A stretch of 26,820 nucleotides of DNA from Bacteroidales bacterium UBA4345 (GCA_002396385.1 DGTD01000059.1:1-26820), one strand, 5' to 3'. Numbered from the stretch's first letter, positions 8,379-15,547 are shown. The notes: generated by a model from the letters alone, not told the origin. Numbers and translations: made by a program.

Positions 8379-9533
8379 ATGTACATTCACGATTCCACAA
8401 TAAAATATCTTAAACAGTCAGAGGGGTTGATTTTTAAGTCACTGCCTACTGGTTGTTGTTGTTGTTCTATGTGGATTACTGCTATTGCGGTCGTATTCTT
8501 ACCGGTATTTATTGAAATTTTTGGCCTGTTTCTGGCGTTGTTGTCGTTGGTGGTCTTTATGGCTGTTCTTTGGGCCTATGCCTTATGGGATGGCAATAGA
8601 GAATATATCAAATTGTTGGAGGATGGTTTTGAACTATATGCTATAAAAGGCTTTAAAACGATTCCCAAAAAGTACAATTGGAAGGATGTCGAGAAATTAG
8701 AAGTCATTCGTTCTGAAAAATATAAATACTTAATCATTAAGGAAAGAAATAAAGCGAAGGAACTTTCTCTCGTTATTGATTCTTTTGGGGATGGTAGGAC
8801 TACTCTGAAGTCTGGCAAACCATTGGGCTGTGGTCTGAGCCTTGAGGTGTATATCAAACATATCGACTTAATTTCAAAGGAAGACTCTTTTTCAAAATTT
8901 GTATTTGATAAAAACGAGAAAATAGCCACGGAGGAAAACGCTTGTAGCTTTATCTTGAACATGGTGTGTAAACTTAATCCTGCGGCCCGTTCTTCGCAGG
9001 CCAAAATCCTTGCTGCTGAAAGAAAAAGAAAATACCAGCTGTTAACCGGTTTCGATTATGACGATGATGTGAATGGCCTTTCCCATGCTGCCGGTGTGTT
9101 GCGGAAGTGGGAGCGAGCCGATAAGCAGCGTTTCGTGGAACTGCTGTTTCGTCTTGTGATAACTGACGACGGCATTAAGAACGACGAGTGGTACTTTATG
9201 CAGCGTTTAATTGCCGACTTGGGGTTCAACCAGCATTGGCTCGATTACTTCAACCGGCGTTACAGCTCATTACGCACCGAATTCGACTATAAGTACAATG
9301 AGCAGAGTTCGCCCTCTTCTTCATCTGTTGACAGTTCTTTACAATCTTACTACAACCTGTTGGGCCTCCCTGCCGATGCCTCCATCAGCCAGTTGCAGGC
9401 TGCCTACCATCAGTTGGCTATGGAGAACCATCCCGACCTCCCGAAGAATGCTAATCGCACGGCTGAATGCGAGAAAACTATGACGAAGATTAACGAGGCT
9501 TACGAGGTGCTGGCTAGAAGTCTGAATCGTTAG
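8379..9533 (+). CDS. Membrane protein with TerB/DjlA-like middle region and C-terminal J-domain
   Basis: This 384-residue protein has a Cys cluster (GCCCCS, about residues 25-30) followed by a hydrophobic membrane region (roughly 30-68). A cytoplasmic beta-rich stretch comes next. A helical segment around residues 235-290 (FVELLFRLVITDDGIKNDEW) resembles the TerB-like region of DjlA. After a Ser-rich linker, residues 323-384 form a J-domain with the HPD motif at 351-353, which in this family stimulates DnaK ATPase. The architecture is like DjlA, a membrane-anchored co-chaperone, but the N-terminal half is not one I recognise. It stands alone, 105 bases after the GH16 gene, and converges on the Cys-rich gene 36 bases downstream. 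Confidence 0.8.
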   Translation: MYIHDSTIKYLKQSEGLIFKSLPTGCCCCSMWITAIAVVFLPVFIEIFGLFLALLSLVVFMAVLWAYALWDGNREYIKLLEDGFELYAIKGFKTIPKKYNWKDVEKLEVIRSEKYKYLIIKERNKAKELSLVIDSFGDGRTTLKSGKPLGCGLSLEVYIKHIDLISKEDSFSKFVFDKNEKIATEENACSFILNMVCKLNPAARSSQAKILAAERKRKYQLLTGFDYDDDVNGLSHAAGVLRKWERADKQRFVELLFRLVITDDGIKNDEWYFMQRLIADLGFNQHWLDYFNRRYSSLRTEFDYKYNEQSSPSSSSVDSSLQSYYNLLGLPADASISQLQAAYHQLAMENHPDLPKNANRTAECEKTMTKINEAYEVLARSLNR

Positions 9534-9569
9534 TGGTTCGGTGTAACTTTTGTTGTTTCTATCTACTTA

Positions 9570-10013
9570 TTAGTCGACCTCCCCTTCTACCGGTAGTTCC
9601 GGTGGTATCGCTTGGACTTCTCCTGCTTTCTTTTGGCCCACCTGGGTGCTGTCTCCGCCTTCTGTTTCGTTTTCAGGTTCTGGCGCATAAACGTCGCCCT
9701 CCAGTTGGTCGACCCTGATGGTGTCACCGCAGGTTGGTACCACATCACCATTATTCTCGCTTGTCGTTGGTCCGCAGGCACTGAGGGCTGCCATTCCGGT
9801 AAACAGGCCGGCAATCTTTATCGCTTTTCCTGCGGCTTTGCGTAAACTCAGTTGGTGCTCAATGTAGCGGATGTCTTGCTCGCATTTTTCACACGTGCCA
9901 CGGCAGTCGCCTTTGTGCTGGCATTCGTTCGGTGCGTAGTCTATCTCGTTCGCGTCGGCTATCTGCTTGCGGATGTTTTTCAATTCCTGGCACAGTTTCT
10001 TTCCTTTCTCCAT
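9570..10013 (-). CDS. Small Cys-rich protein with internal lipobox-like segment, radical SAM partner
   Basis: The 147 residues fall in three parts. The N-terminal ~60 are charged and helical and hold CQHKGDCRGTCEKCEQ (residues 31-46), four Cys spaced like a metal or Fe-S site. A hydrophobic stretch (about 64-80) ends LSACG, which looks like a lipobox placed inside the protein instead of at its start. The tail (81-147) is acidic and Pro/Glu-rich with one more Cys at 95. I recall similar small proteins in other Bacteroidales but no established function. It lies 5 bases downstream of the radical SAM gene and should be co-transcribed. It may be a substrate, an electron-transfer partner or a membrane-tethered subunit of that enzyme; this is inference from position. 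Confidence 0.8.
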   Translation of the reverse strand: MEKGKKLCQELKNIRKQIADANEIDYAPNECQHKGDCRGTCEKCEQDIRYIEHQLSLRKAAGKAIKIAGLFTGMAALSACGPTTSENNGDVVPTCGDTIRVDQLEGDVYAPEPENETEGGDSTQVGQKKAGEVQAIPPELPVEGEVD

Positions 10014-10018
10014 AGTGC

Positions 10019-10651
10019 TTATGCTTTTTTATTCCTTATTATGTAGTTGAACTCGTCGAAGTGGCTGAACCCCATGCCTTCCAGTTTGGCGCGACTAGCC
10101 TTCACTTGTGTTTTGTCGTTAAAGTTGGGTATGCGGGGTAGCCTTATCATGCAACGGTCTTGCAGTTTTTGTTTCACAATCCAGTTCAGGTTGTTCAGCA
10201 GCCGTTCGTTACTTTTCCCGGTGTAGGCTTCGTAAATGGTTCCGTCCATATCTTTTATGTCGATGATGAACTGTTTCACGAAGGGTGCGACCCTTTGCAG
10301 GTGTTCCAGTGGCACGTTCAGTGCGCTCTCTATATAGATGCTCCATTCGGGTGGACAGATGTCGTGAAATTTTTCAATAAATACGCTGCGTAGCAGGGGC
10401 TCGCCACCGCCGAAGGTCACACCGCCGCCTGTCGCCAGAAAGTAGAGGTTGTCTATCATTACTTTTTCCAACAGTGTTTCTGGGGTGTGGAGAACGACAC
10501 GCGCGTCTGCCTTTAAACTCTGTGGATTTAAGCAGTATTTGCAGGCAAGCGTGCAGTCTCGAAAGGCAACCAGTGTCGTCACTCCGTCACCGTCTACCGG
10601 TATCCTTAGGCGTTCTATCCCTATAAATGGGGCTTCCAGTGCTTCTGCCAT
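10019..10651 (-). CDS. Radical SAM protein, pyruvate formate-lyase-activase-like
   Basis: This 210-residue enzyme has the CxxxCxxC 4Fe-4S cluster motif (Cys 33, 37 and 40, in DCTLACKYC) and GGGVTFGGGEP (75-85), the SAM-binding GGE motif. DIKDMD (131-136) and RLPRIPNFND (170-179) match positions conserved in PFL-activating enzymes. It is shorter than PflA (about 245) and has only the three cluster Cys, with no extra ferredoxin domain. The family makes a 5'-deoxyadenosyl radical to activate glycyl-radical enzymes or modify peptides. No glycyl-radical enzyme lies in the window; the only partner is the Cys-rich gene 5 bases downstream. A candidate -7 box (TATATTTG, 10686-10693) lies 35 bases upstream. 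Confidence 0.88.
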   Translation of the reverse strand: MAEALEAPFIGIERLRIPVDGDGVTTLVAFRDCTLACKYCLNPQSLKADARVVLHTPETLLEKVMIDNLYFLATGGGVTFGGGEPLLRSVFIEKFHDICPPEWSIYIESALNVPLEHLQRVAPFVKQFIIDIKDMDGTIYEAYTGKSNERLLNNLNWIVKQKLQDRCMIRLPRIPNFNDKTQVKASRAKLEGMGFSHFDEFNYIIRNKKA

Positions 10652-10721
10652 GCGCTCTTTATGTTGTTCTTATTTTTATTTATAGCAAATATAGCAGATT
10701 CTCTCAATTATAAAACTATTT

Positions 10722-10760
10722 CCCCGTCTGTAAATCGGAATTTCCATACGTATTCATCCA
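10722..10760. repeat. Degenerate partial copy of the hairpin repeat
   Basis: The bases from about 10722 (CCCCGTCTGTAAATCGGAAT) match the first ~30 bases of the complete units with several changes that break both hairpin stems. It looks like a decayed or truncated unit directly before copy A. Confidence 0.55.
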
Positions 10761-10882
10761 CCCCCGTCTGTAAGACGGTATCTCCATAACCGGGTATGGG
10801 GGGACGGCGCAGGCGGCACCTCGTGCCCGGCAAAAGACGTGGCGTGAGTGTGTCTGGAAGCCACTACGTGCCCACCTTGTCC
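10761..10882 (+). repeat. Hairpin repeat unit, copy A
   Basis: The ~122-bp unit has a perfect hairpin CCGTCT-GTA-AGACGG (10764-10778), a second with stem CCATA/TATGG (10784-10799), a variable GC-rich centre ending near GTGCCCGGCAAAAGACGT, and a third GTGTCTGGAAGCCAC that is imperfect here. Strand is nominal. It is noncoding as far as I can see. Confidence 0.8.
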
Positions 10883-10907
10883 ACAAACCTAACCATAGCG
10901 AAACTCT

Positions 10908-10984
10908 GCCGAAAGTGTGATTTTTCACCGATTCTTAATTCCGAAAATGTGATTGCTTACCATTTTTTCCCGCCAGTGTGCCAG
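10908..10984 (+). repeat. Short 13-bp motif array, block 1 (decayed)
   Basis: GCCGAAAGTGTGA lies at 10908-10920, a one-mismatch core (CCGAAAATGTGA) at 10941-10952, and a more decayed form (GCCAGTGTG) starts at 10972. The starts fall on a 32-bp period, as in the two blocks further right. Confidence 0.6.
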
Positions 10985-10991
10985 TATTTAG

Positions 10992-11113
10992 CCCTCCGTC
11001 TGTAAGACGGTATCTCCATAACCGGGTATGGGGAGACGGCGTAAGCAGCTCCCCGTGCCCGGAAAAAAGTGTCGAGCGTGTGTGTCTGGAAGACACTACG
11101 TACCAACCCTGCC
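10992..11113 (+). repeat. Hairpin repeat unit, copy B
   Basis: This has the same three-hairpin layout as copy A. The second hairpin is stronger here because TCTCC pairs with GGGGAGA (one bulged G), and the third is perfect (GTGTCT-GGA-AGACAC). With its downstream motif block it is nearly identical to copy C, one 241-bp period away. Confidence 0.85.
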
Positions 11114-11141
11114 AGCAACCTATCTCTGCAACGAAAAAACT

Positions 11142-11218
11142 GCCGAAAGTGTGATTTTTTTGCCGTTTTTAACGCCGAAAGTGTGAATATTTGACAAGAA
11201 ATATTGCCGAAAGTGTGA
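11142..11218 (+). repeat. Short 13-bp motif array, block 2
   Basis: Three exact GCCGAAAGTGTGA motifs start at 11142, 11174 and 11206, exactly 32 bp apart. The 19-bp intervals differ from each other and are AT-rich. Confidence 0.85.
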
Positions 11219-11232
11219 TTGTAATCAGCTGG

Positions 11233-11355
11233 CCCTCCGTCTGGAAGACGGTATCTCCATAACCGGGTATGGGGAGACGGCGTAAGCAGCTCCCCGTGCC
11301 TGGAAAAAGATGTGGAGCGAGTGTGTCTGGAAGACACTACGTGCCAACCCTGTCC
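11233..11355 (+). repeat. Hairpin repeat unit, copy C
   Basis: This has the same layout as copy B: CCGTCT-GGA-AGACGG, then CTCCATA/TATGGGGAG, then GTGTCT-GGA-AGACAC. Changes relative to B are few and mostly lie outside stems. Confidence 0.85.
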
Positions 11356-11382
11356 GCAACCTATCTCCGCAACAAAAGAACT

Positions 11383-11459
11383 GCCGAAAGTGTGATTTTT
11401 TTGCCGTTTTTAACGCCGAAAGTGTGAATATTTGACAAGAAATATTACCGAAAGTGTGA
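11383..11459 (+). repeat. Short 13-bp motif array, block 3
   Basis: Motifs start at 11383, 11415 and 11447 (the last ACCGAAAGTGTGA), again 32 bp apart. The intervals copy those of block 2 almost exactly, showing that blocks 2 and 3 arose by duplication together with units B and C. Confidence 0.85.
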
Positions 11460-11556
11460 TTATTTTTATGTATTTGCTTGACTTTAAGTTGTTTGATTAT
11501 TTTTGCTTCTTTTGGTGGTAAATTTGCTTATTTTTACTTCGGGTTTATAGTCTGTT

Positions 11557-11781
11557 TTAGTCTTTTTCTTCCTCTATCCACATTTCATAAAGGGCCACAA
11601 TTCCTAAGTGCCAGAGTTTAGTTGTCTCTATAGCCAGATTCTTATATAATTTGGTGGAGTAAAAACGTCTCATGGCTTCCAAAATAGAACAAGAATGGTC
11701 CTCTGCGTAGAGTTTTGCAACTCCTGTTACTTTTCCAGGCAACAGTAGGTGTAGGTTCTTAGAGTTTATTTCCATGTTCAT
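11557..11781 (-). CDS. Small helical protein, third gene of the DUF3791/DUF3990-like module
   Basis: The 74 residues include LLLPGKVTGVAKLYAEDHSC and KLWHLGIVALYEMWIEEEKD. Small proteins like this often accompany DUF3990 genes in gut Bacteroidetes and Firmicutes; they are annotated as DUF3791-like or left hypothetical. The start at 11781 overlaps the end of the DUF3990-like frame by 23 bases, so translation is probably coupled. An antitoxin-like or subunit role is inference. No membrane segment or catalytic motif is visible. Confidence 0.75.
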   Translation of the reverse strand: MNMEINSKNLHLLLPGKVTGVAKLYAEDHSCSILEAMRRFYSTKLYKNLAIETTKLWHLGIVALYEMWIEEEKD

Positions 11782-12269
11782 ATATTATTTCTTTTGCCTC
11801 TATAAATACTAGTTTTGATAGAGATTCTGGTGTGTGGAATAGAAGTTGGTCAACCAGAGTATATGTCCTCAACTCTTTAATTAGTGTTTGTTTATCTATG
11901 AAGCCACTTTCAAAAAGAGAAAAAGCAGCATATACTTTGTCGTTGGCAACAGGTCCGTAAACAAAATTGTAATTGTGAGTGAATTGTTTATCGTTTCGGT
12001 TTGAATAAACGAAATCGACCCATTCTTCTGTGGCTTTGTCAAACCATAATGTATTTTTGTCTTCCTTTACTAGTTCGATATCTATCTCATAGACATTAAC
12101 GTAGCCTTTATTTGGTTTTTCTTTGTCCTTTTTATGCCGTAAAACCCATTTTTTCTGCTTGGTCGTAACTTGTTGTTGTATAAAAGCCGTTCCCGTAGTC
12201 CAGTGTCCTATTAGAAATTCTTACTTCAGGAGTTGAAATGATTTCTAGACTTCCATGATATATTTCCAT
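11759..12269 (-). pseudogene. DUF3990-like gene split by a frameshift in an A6 tract
   Basis: From ATG 12269 the minus strand reads MEIYHGSLEII, then LDYGNGFYTTTSYDQAEK, a typical DUF3990 N-terminus (YHGS and GxGFY motifs). At 12149-12154 six A residues shift the frame and a stop follows within six codons. If one A is dropped, the frame stays open as WVLRHKK, then GYVNVYEIDIE, EEWVDFVYSNRN, NFVYGPVANDKVYAAF and TLVDQLLFHTPESL, all in family order, to the stop at 11759. The repaired length is about 169 residues, normal for the family, which is thought to have an ADP-ribosyltransferase-like fold. The gene is therefore whole apart from one base. It could be a real inactivating mutation, a phase-variable tract, transcriptional slippage, or a sequencing error. 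Confidence 0.8.
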
Positions 12270-12270
12270 T

Positions 12271-12483
12271 TTACCTCCTTCCTTCTAAAAAATTGTCAAT
12301 CTCTTCAATTAACCATTGGCTGCTTTGCGTATGTAGGATGTCGTAGTTGGCTGATAGATAATCGACAACGTCATTTTTGAAAAATAGTTTCGAAACAGTT
12401 TCCCCCTTTAGTTTTATGTGCTTTTTGTATTGTTCTATGCAGAAACTCACAAAATAGGCGATGTCTATATCTTTCTTGCTCAT
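12271..12483 (-). CDS. DUF3791-like small protein, first gene of the module
   Basis: The 70 residues include DIAYFVSFCIEQYKKHIKLK, VDYLSANYDILHTQSSQWLI and EEIDNFLEGRR, the pattern of DUF3791 (HTQ near the C-terminal third). The stop is one base before the start of the DUF3990-like gene, and a GGAGG sequence (12274-12278, minus strand) sits just upstream of that start. A candidate -7 box TATTTTTG is at 12501-12508. The three genes form one operon; the family is a usual neighbour of DUF3990 and may neutralise or assist it. Confidence 0.8.
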   Translation of the reverse strand: MSKKDIDIAYFVSFCIEQYKKHIKLKGETVSKLFFKNDVVDYLSANYDILHTQSSQWLIEEIDNFLEGRR

Positions 12484-12592
12484 AGTACTTTTGTTTTATG
12501 CAAAAATAATATGTTTTTTTTGGGAAATAACCGTAATCGAAAGATTATTAGTCCTGTTTTTGTTTTGCTATTATGTAGAGAGCCCGTATTCA

Positions 12593-12715
12593 CCCCCCGT
12601 CTGGAAGACGGTATTTCCATAACCGGGTATGGGGGGACGGCGCAGGTGGACCTCCGTGCCCGGCAAAAGACGTGGTGTGAGTGTGTCTGGAAGCCACTAC
12701 GTGCAAACGCTGTCC
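12593..12715 (+). repeat. Hairpin repeat unit, copy D
   Basis: This has the same three-hairpin layout, beginning CCCCCCGTCTGGAAGACGG. It matches copy A best in its centre (GTGCCCGGCAAAAGACGTGG) and has the imperfect third hairpin (GTGTCTGGAAGCCAC). A single decayed 13-bp motif (CCGCAAATGTGA) follows at 12743-12754. Confidence 0.8.
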
Positions 12716-12767
12716 TTCAACCAATCAGTAACAGTCTCCAATCCGCAAATGTGACTGTAATTTGCCG

Positions 12768-12892
12768 TCCCCGTCTGGAAGACGGTATCTCCATAACCGG
12801 GTATGGGGGGGACGGCGCAGGCGGCTCCTCCGTGCCCGGCAAAAGACGTGGCGTGAGTGTGTCTGGAAGACACTACGTGCCAATCCTGCTAG
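12768..12892 (+). repeat. Hairpin repeat unit, copy E
   Basis: This has the same layout: CCGTCT-GGA-AGACGG at 12771-12785, then CCATA/TATGG, and a perfect third hairpin (GTGTCT-GGA-AGACAC). It ends about 24 bases before the proB terminator. Together with copy D it fills most of the gene-free stretch 12484-12965. Confidence 0.8.
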
Positions 12893-12915
12893 TACTGTCT
12901 CCTAAACACAGAAAA

Positions 12916-12945
12916 GGAGGACATATCTTTGTTGATACGTCCTCC
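12916..12945 (-). terminator. Intrinsic terminator after proB
   Basis: A 12-bp stem with one A/C mismatch (GGAGGACATATC with GATACGTCCTCC) and a 6-base loop is followed by TTTT on the minus strand. It lies 20 bases past the proB stop. Confidence 0.75.
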
Positions 12946-12965
12946 CTTTATGTTCCTATTCTTCT

Positions 12966-14060
12966 TTACTCGTTATTGAACAGGTAGAGATAGTCGTAGT
13001 GCACCAACGGCTTGTTGCCTTTTTGGCCGATGACCTTCTGCGCCTCCTTACTGCTGTATTGCGATTTGCCGACCCCCAGTTGGGTGCCGTCAGCACCGAA
13101 AATCAGCACAATATCGTCCTTTTCAAAGTCGCCCTCAATGCGTTCCACACCTACCGGTAGGATGGAAACGGCCGAGTCGCCCTCTATGATGGCTTGCGTA
13201 CAGTTGGCGTTCACGTGAATCTCACCCTTGGCGAAGCCTTCGCTGTGGGCAATCCAGCGCTTGACGCTCGATGTTGGCTCTGGCGATGCCACGAAGCGCG
13301 TGCACAGGGTGTCCTTCTCGCTGTCCATCAGGTCCAGCAAGATGTTGTCGCGTTTGCCGTTGGCAATAATGACTTCCAAGCCCTCGTCTGCCACCTTGCT
13401 GGCAATGTTGGTCTTGGTCTGCATACCTCCACGGCCAAAGCTGCTCTTGCTGGTCTGTATGTATTCGCTCAAATCGCGTTTGCCCGGCAACACCTCGCGG
13501 ATGACCGACGAACCCTCGTCTTTCGGATTGCCGTTGTAGATGCCGTCGATGTTGCTGAGGATGATGAGGGCCTCGTGGTCCATCATGGTGGCTATAAGGC
13601 CGCTCAACTCGTCGTTGTCGGTAAACATAAGTTCGGTAACCGATATGGCGTCGTTTTCGTTCACGATAGGAATGACGTCGTTGTCCAGCATAACACGCAT
13701 ACAGTTGCGCTGGTTCAGGTAGTGGTCGCGTTTGCCAAGGCTCTCCTTGGTGGTCAGTACCTGTCCGCACAGTATGTGGTGGTCGCTAAACAGCATGCAG
13801 TAGCGGTGGAGGAGGTGGGCCTGGCCTACGGCCGAGAACAGCTGGCGCTGCGATACCGCATCCAGCTTGTCTTCCGGGTGCACCTGGCTTCTTCCGGCGG
13901 CTCCTGCGCCACTCGATACCATTACAACTTCCACGCCCCGCTTCTTTAGCTCGGCCACTTGGTCTACAAGCGCGCTCATGCGGGTGAAGTCCAAACTGCC
14001 GTCTGGGCGGGTGAGTACGTTGCTGCCTATCTTTATGGTTACTTTCTTATATCTGAGCAT
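12966..14060 (-). CDS. proB: Glutamate 5-kinase (first step of proline synthesis)
   Basis: This 364-residue cytoplasmic enzyme phosphorylates L-glutamate with ATP. The amino-acid-kinase domain covers about residues 5-260, with KIGSNVL (9-15), VSSGAGAAGR, NENDAI in the substrate region and KSSFGRGGMQTK. The C-terminal ~90 residues form a PUA domain (SVLPVG-type region through the C-terminal VIGQKG segment). The length matches the ~360-residue PUA-containing ProB of other bacteria. It lies 51 bases downstream of proC on the same strand; proA is not in the window. The terminator just past the stop ends the operon. Confidence 0.95.
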   Translation of the reverse strand: MLRYKKVTIKIGSNVLTRPDGSLDFTRMSALVDQVAELKKRGVEVVMVSSGAGAAGRSQVHPEDKLDAVSQRQLFSAVGQAHLLHRYCMLFSDHHILCGQVLTTKESLGKRDHYLNQRNCMRVMLDNDVIPIVNENDAISVTELMFTDNDELSGLIATMMDHEALIILSNIDGIYNGNPKDEGSSVIREVLPGKRDLSEYIQTSKSSFGRGGMQTKTNIASKVADEGLEVIIANGKRDNILLDLMDSEKDTLCTRFVASPEPTSSVKRWIAHSEGFAKGEIHVNANCTQAIIEGDSAVSILPVGVERIEGDFEKDDIVLIFGADGTQLGVGKSQYSSKEAQKVIGQKGNKPLVHYDYLYLFNNE

Positions 14061-14111
14061 TGCTTTTTTTATCTCTTCTGTATTTTTTTTGTTCCCTTTT
14101 TCAACGGGTTT

Positions 14112-14894
14112 TTATCCGTTTGCCTTAATGCCGGCAATCACGCTCTTGGTGAAGCCGTTTTCTTCCATTGCGTTCAAGCCCTTGATGGTCCAGCCGCCAG
14201 GGGTGGTTACCTTGTCGATTTCAACTTCTGGGTTGCTGTGGTTCTGCAATATTAGCTTGGCAGCGCCAATCATAGTCTGAGCTACCACCTCGTGGCAGAT
14301 GTCCGGACGGATGCCCAGTTCGCAACCGCCTTCTGCTGCCGCACGGATGAAGCGGAGAATGTAGGCGATGCCGCAGCTTGAAATGCTGGTGAATGCGGCC
14401 ATCTGACTCTCTGGAATAGCGATGGCCTTGCCCAACTTGCCAAACATGTCGAGTACTGCCTGCTCCTGTTCCTTGGTTGCGTTCATCGAACTTACGAAGC
14501 TCATGCTTTCAAGCATAGCGATTGCTGTGTTCGGAAGGATGCGGAACAAGGTGAAGTTGCGGTTACCTAGGTAGCCCTTTACTTTTTCAAGGGCAACACC
14601 GGCTGCTATTGAAATGAAAGTGTGTTGCTTAGGGTCGAGCGATGCCGACAAGTCGGTTACAACCGGTTCCATCAGCCATGGCTTTACAGCAACTATTACG
14701 TAGTTCGCGTCTTTTACGATGTTTTTGCCGTCATCGCTGGTGTTTACACCGGGAATGTCCTTCTTGGTCGCTTCCAAAACGGCTTCACTCTTGTCTGCTA
14801 CGTACAGGTCGTTGGCTTTTACCAATCCGCTTTTATAGAGGCCACGGGCTATTGCGCCACCCATGTTGCCACCTCCAATTACTGCTACTTTCAT
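14112..14894 (-). CDS. proC: Pyrroline-5-carboxylate reductase (last step of proline synthesis)
   Basis: The 260 residues have the N-terminal Rossmann motif VIGGGNMGGAI (residues 5-15), the cofactor-domain end YVIVAVKPW, and the family signature near the C-terminus, TTPGGWTIKGLNAMEENGF. Other ProC motifs are RILPNTAIAM and SSCGIAYILRFI. It reduces 1-pyrroline-5-carboxylate to proline with NAD(P)H. It is the first gene of a proC-proB operon and is divergent from the DUF2059 gene, with 149 bases between the starts. Confidence 0.95.
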   Translation of the reverse strand: MKVAVIGGGNMGGAIARGLYKSGLVKANDLYVADKSEAVLEATKKDIPGVNTSDDGKNIVKDANYVIVAVKPWLMEPVVTDLSASLDPKQHTFISIAAGVALEKVKGYLGNRNFTLFRILPNTAIAMLESMSFVSSMNATKEQEQAVLDMFGKLGKAIAIPESQMAAFTSISSCGIAYILRFIRAAAEGGCELGIRPDICHEVVAQTMIGAAKLILQNHSNPEVEIDKVTTPGGWTIKGLNAMEENGFTKSVIAGIKANG

Positions 14895-14986
14895 TTCTTT
14901 TAGGTGTTATTGTTTTGTTGTTTCTCTTTAACTTGTAAAGTTAGTCATTTTTGCGGACTTTCAGTTACCATTTTCAGCCCTAAATG

Positions 14987-15017
14987 TTTTGCGTATCTCT
15001 TTGTTTTCTTATTTTTG
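14987..15017 (+). promoter_or_regulatory. Candidate Bacteroidetes promoter for the DUF2059 gene
   Basis: TTTTG (14987-14991) and TATTTTTG (15010-15017) are separated by 18 bases, close to the TTTG-N19-TAnnTTTG consensus. The chosen ATG is 26 bases further on. Confidence 0.55.
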
Positions 15018-15043
15018 TGGAAACAATATATATCGATTTGAAA

Positions 15044-15511
15044 ATGAAAAGATTTTTCTGTGCGGCTTTCTTTGCCGCTTTTTTCTCTGTTTTTTCTGCA
15101 AGTGCCCAAACTGCTGATGACGAATACCGTGAACTCACAAAAGAGTATTTAAAATTGTCGAGTTTCGACGCTACCATCGAAGCAATTGTGCCTCAAATGA
15201 TAGAGCATTGCAAATCTCTTGTTCCTGAAGTTCCTGAGTCGCTTTGGATTTCTCTGTTTGAAAAGTTCGAAGAGAAATTTACTACAGATAAAGTTGTGGA
15301 ACCAGTGGCAGAAATTTATGCAAAGTATTTTTCTAAACAGGAAATGAAAGAGATTGTGGCTTTCTATAAATCGCCTGTTGGAAAAAAAATGTCAGCTGTC
15401 ACTCCTGATCTTACGAAAGATTGTATGGAGTGGGGAAAAAATTTGGGCATTGACGTCGCTAAAGAAATTCTTAACGAAGTTAAGGAAAAGGGATATAAGG
15501 TGAATATGTAA
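15044..15511 (+). CDS. Secreted DUF2059-family protein
   Basis: I choose the ATG at 15044 (155 residues), which begins a signal peptide (MKRFFCAAFFAAFFSVFSASAQ) and fits the upstream promoter. An ATG-less N-terminal reading back to 14984 would cover the promoter and is unlikely. The mature protein is helical and acidic, with the DUF2059 core EIVAFYKSPVGKKMSAVTP. The family is widespread and periplasmic, with no settled function. It is monocistronic, divergent from proC, and followed by a strong hairpin. Confidence 0.85.
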   Translation: MKRFFCAAFFAAFFSVFSASAQTADDEYRELTKEYLKLSSFDATIEAIVPQMIEHCKSLVPEVPESLWISLFEKFEEKFTTDKVVEPVAEIYAKYFSKQEMKEIVAFYKSPVGKKMSAVTPDLTKDCMEWGKNLGIDVAKEILNEVKEKGYKVNM

Positions 15512-15547
15512 CTTCCCTCCCTCTTTGTTGGGATTGCGCTATACACT

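Noticed and set aside
10957..11337. 126-residue minus-strand reading frame
   Set aside because: It crosses repeat copies B and C and the 13-bp array; the peptide is made of repeat-derived segments.
10908..11459. CRISPR array
   Set aside because: The motif is only 13 bp, each block has three copies, and the intervals of two blocks are copies of each other. No cas genes are present.
12418..12987. 189-residue plus-strand reading frame
   Set aside because: It runs through repeat copies D and E and into proB, and its sequence is the repeat translated twice.
13194..13949. 251-residue plus-strand reading frame
   Set aside because: It is an antisense shadow of proB with no family character.
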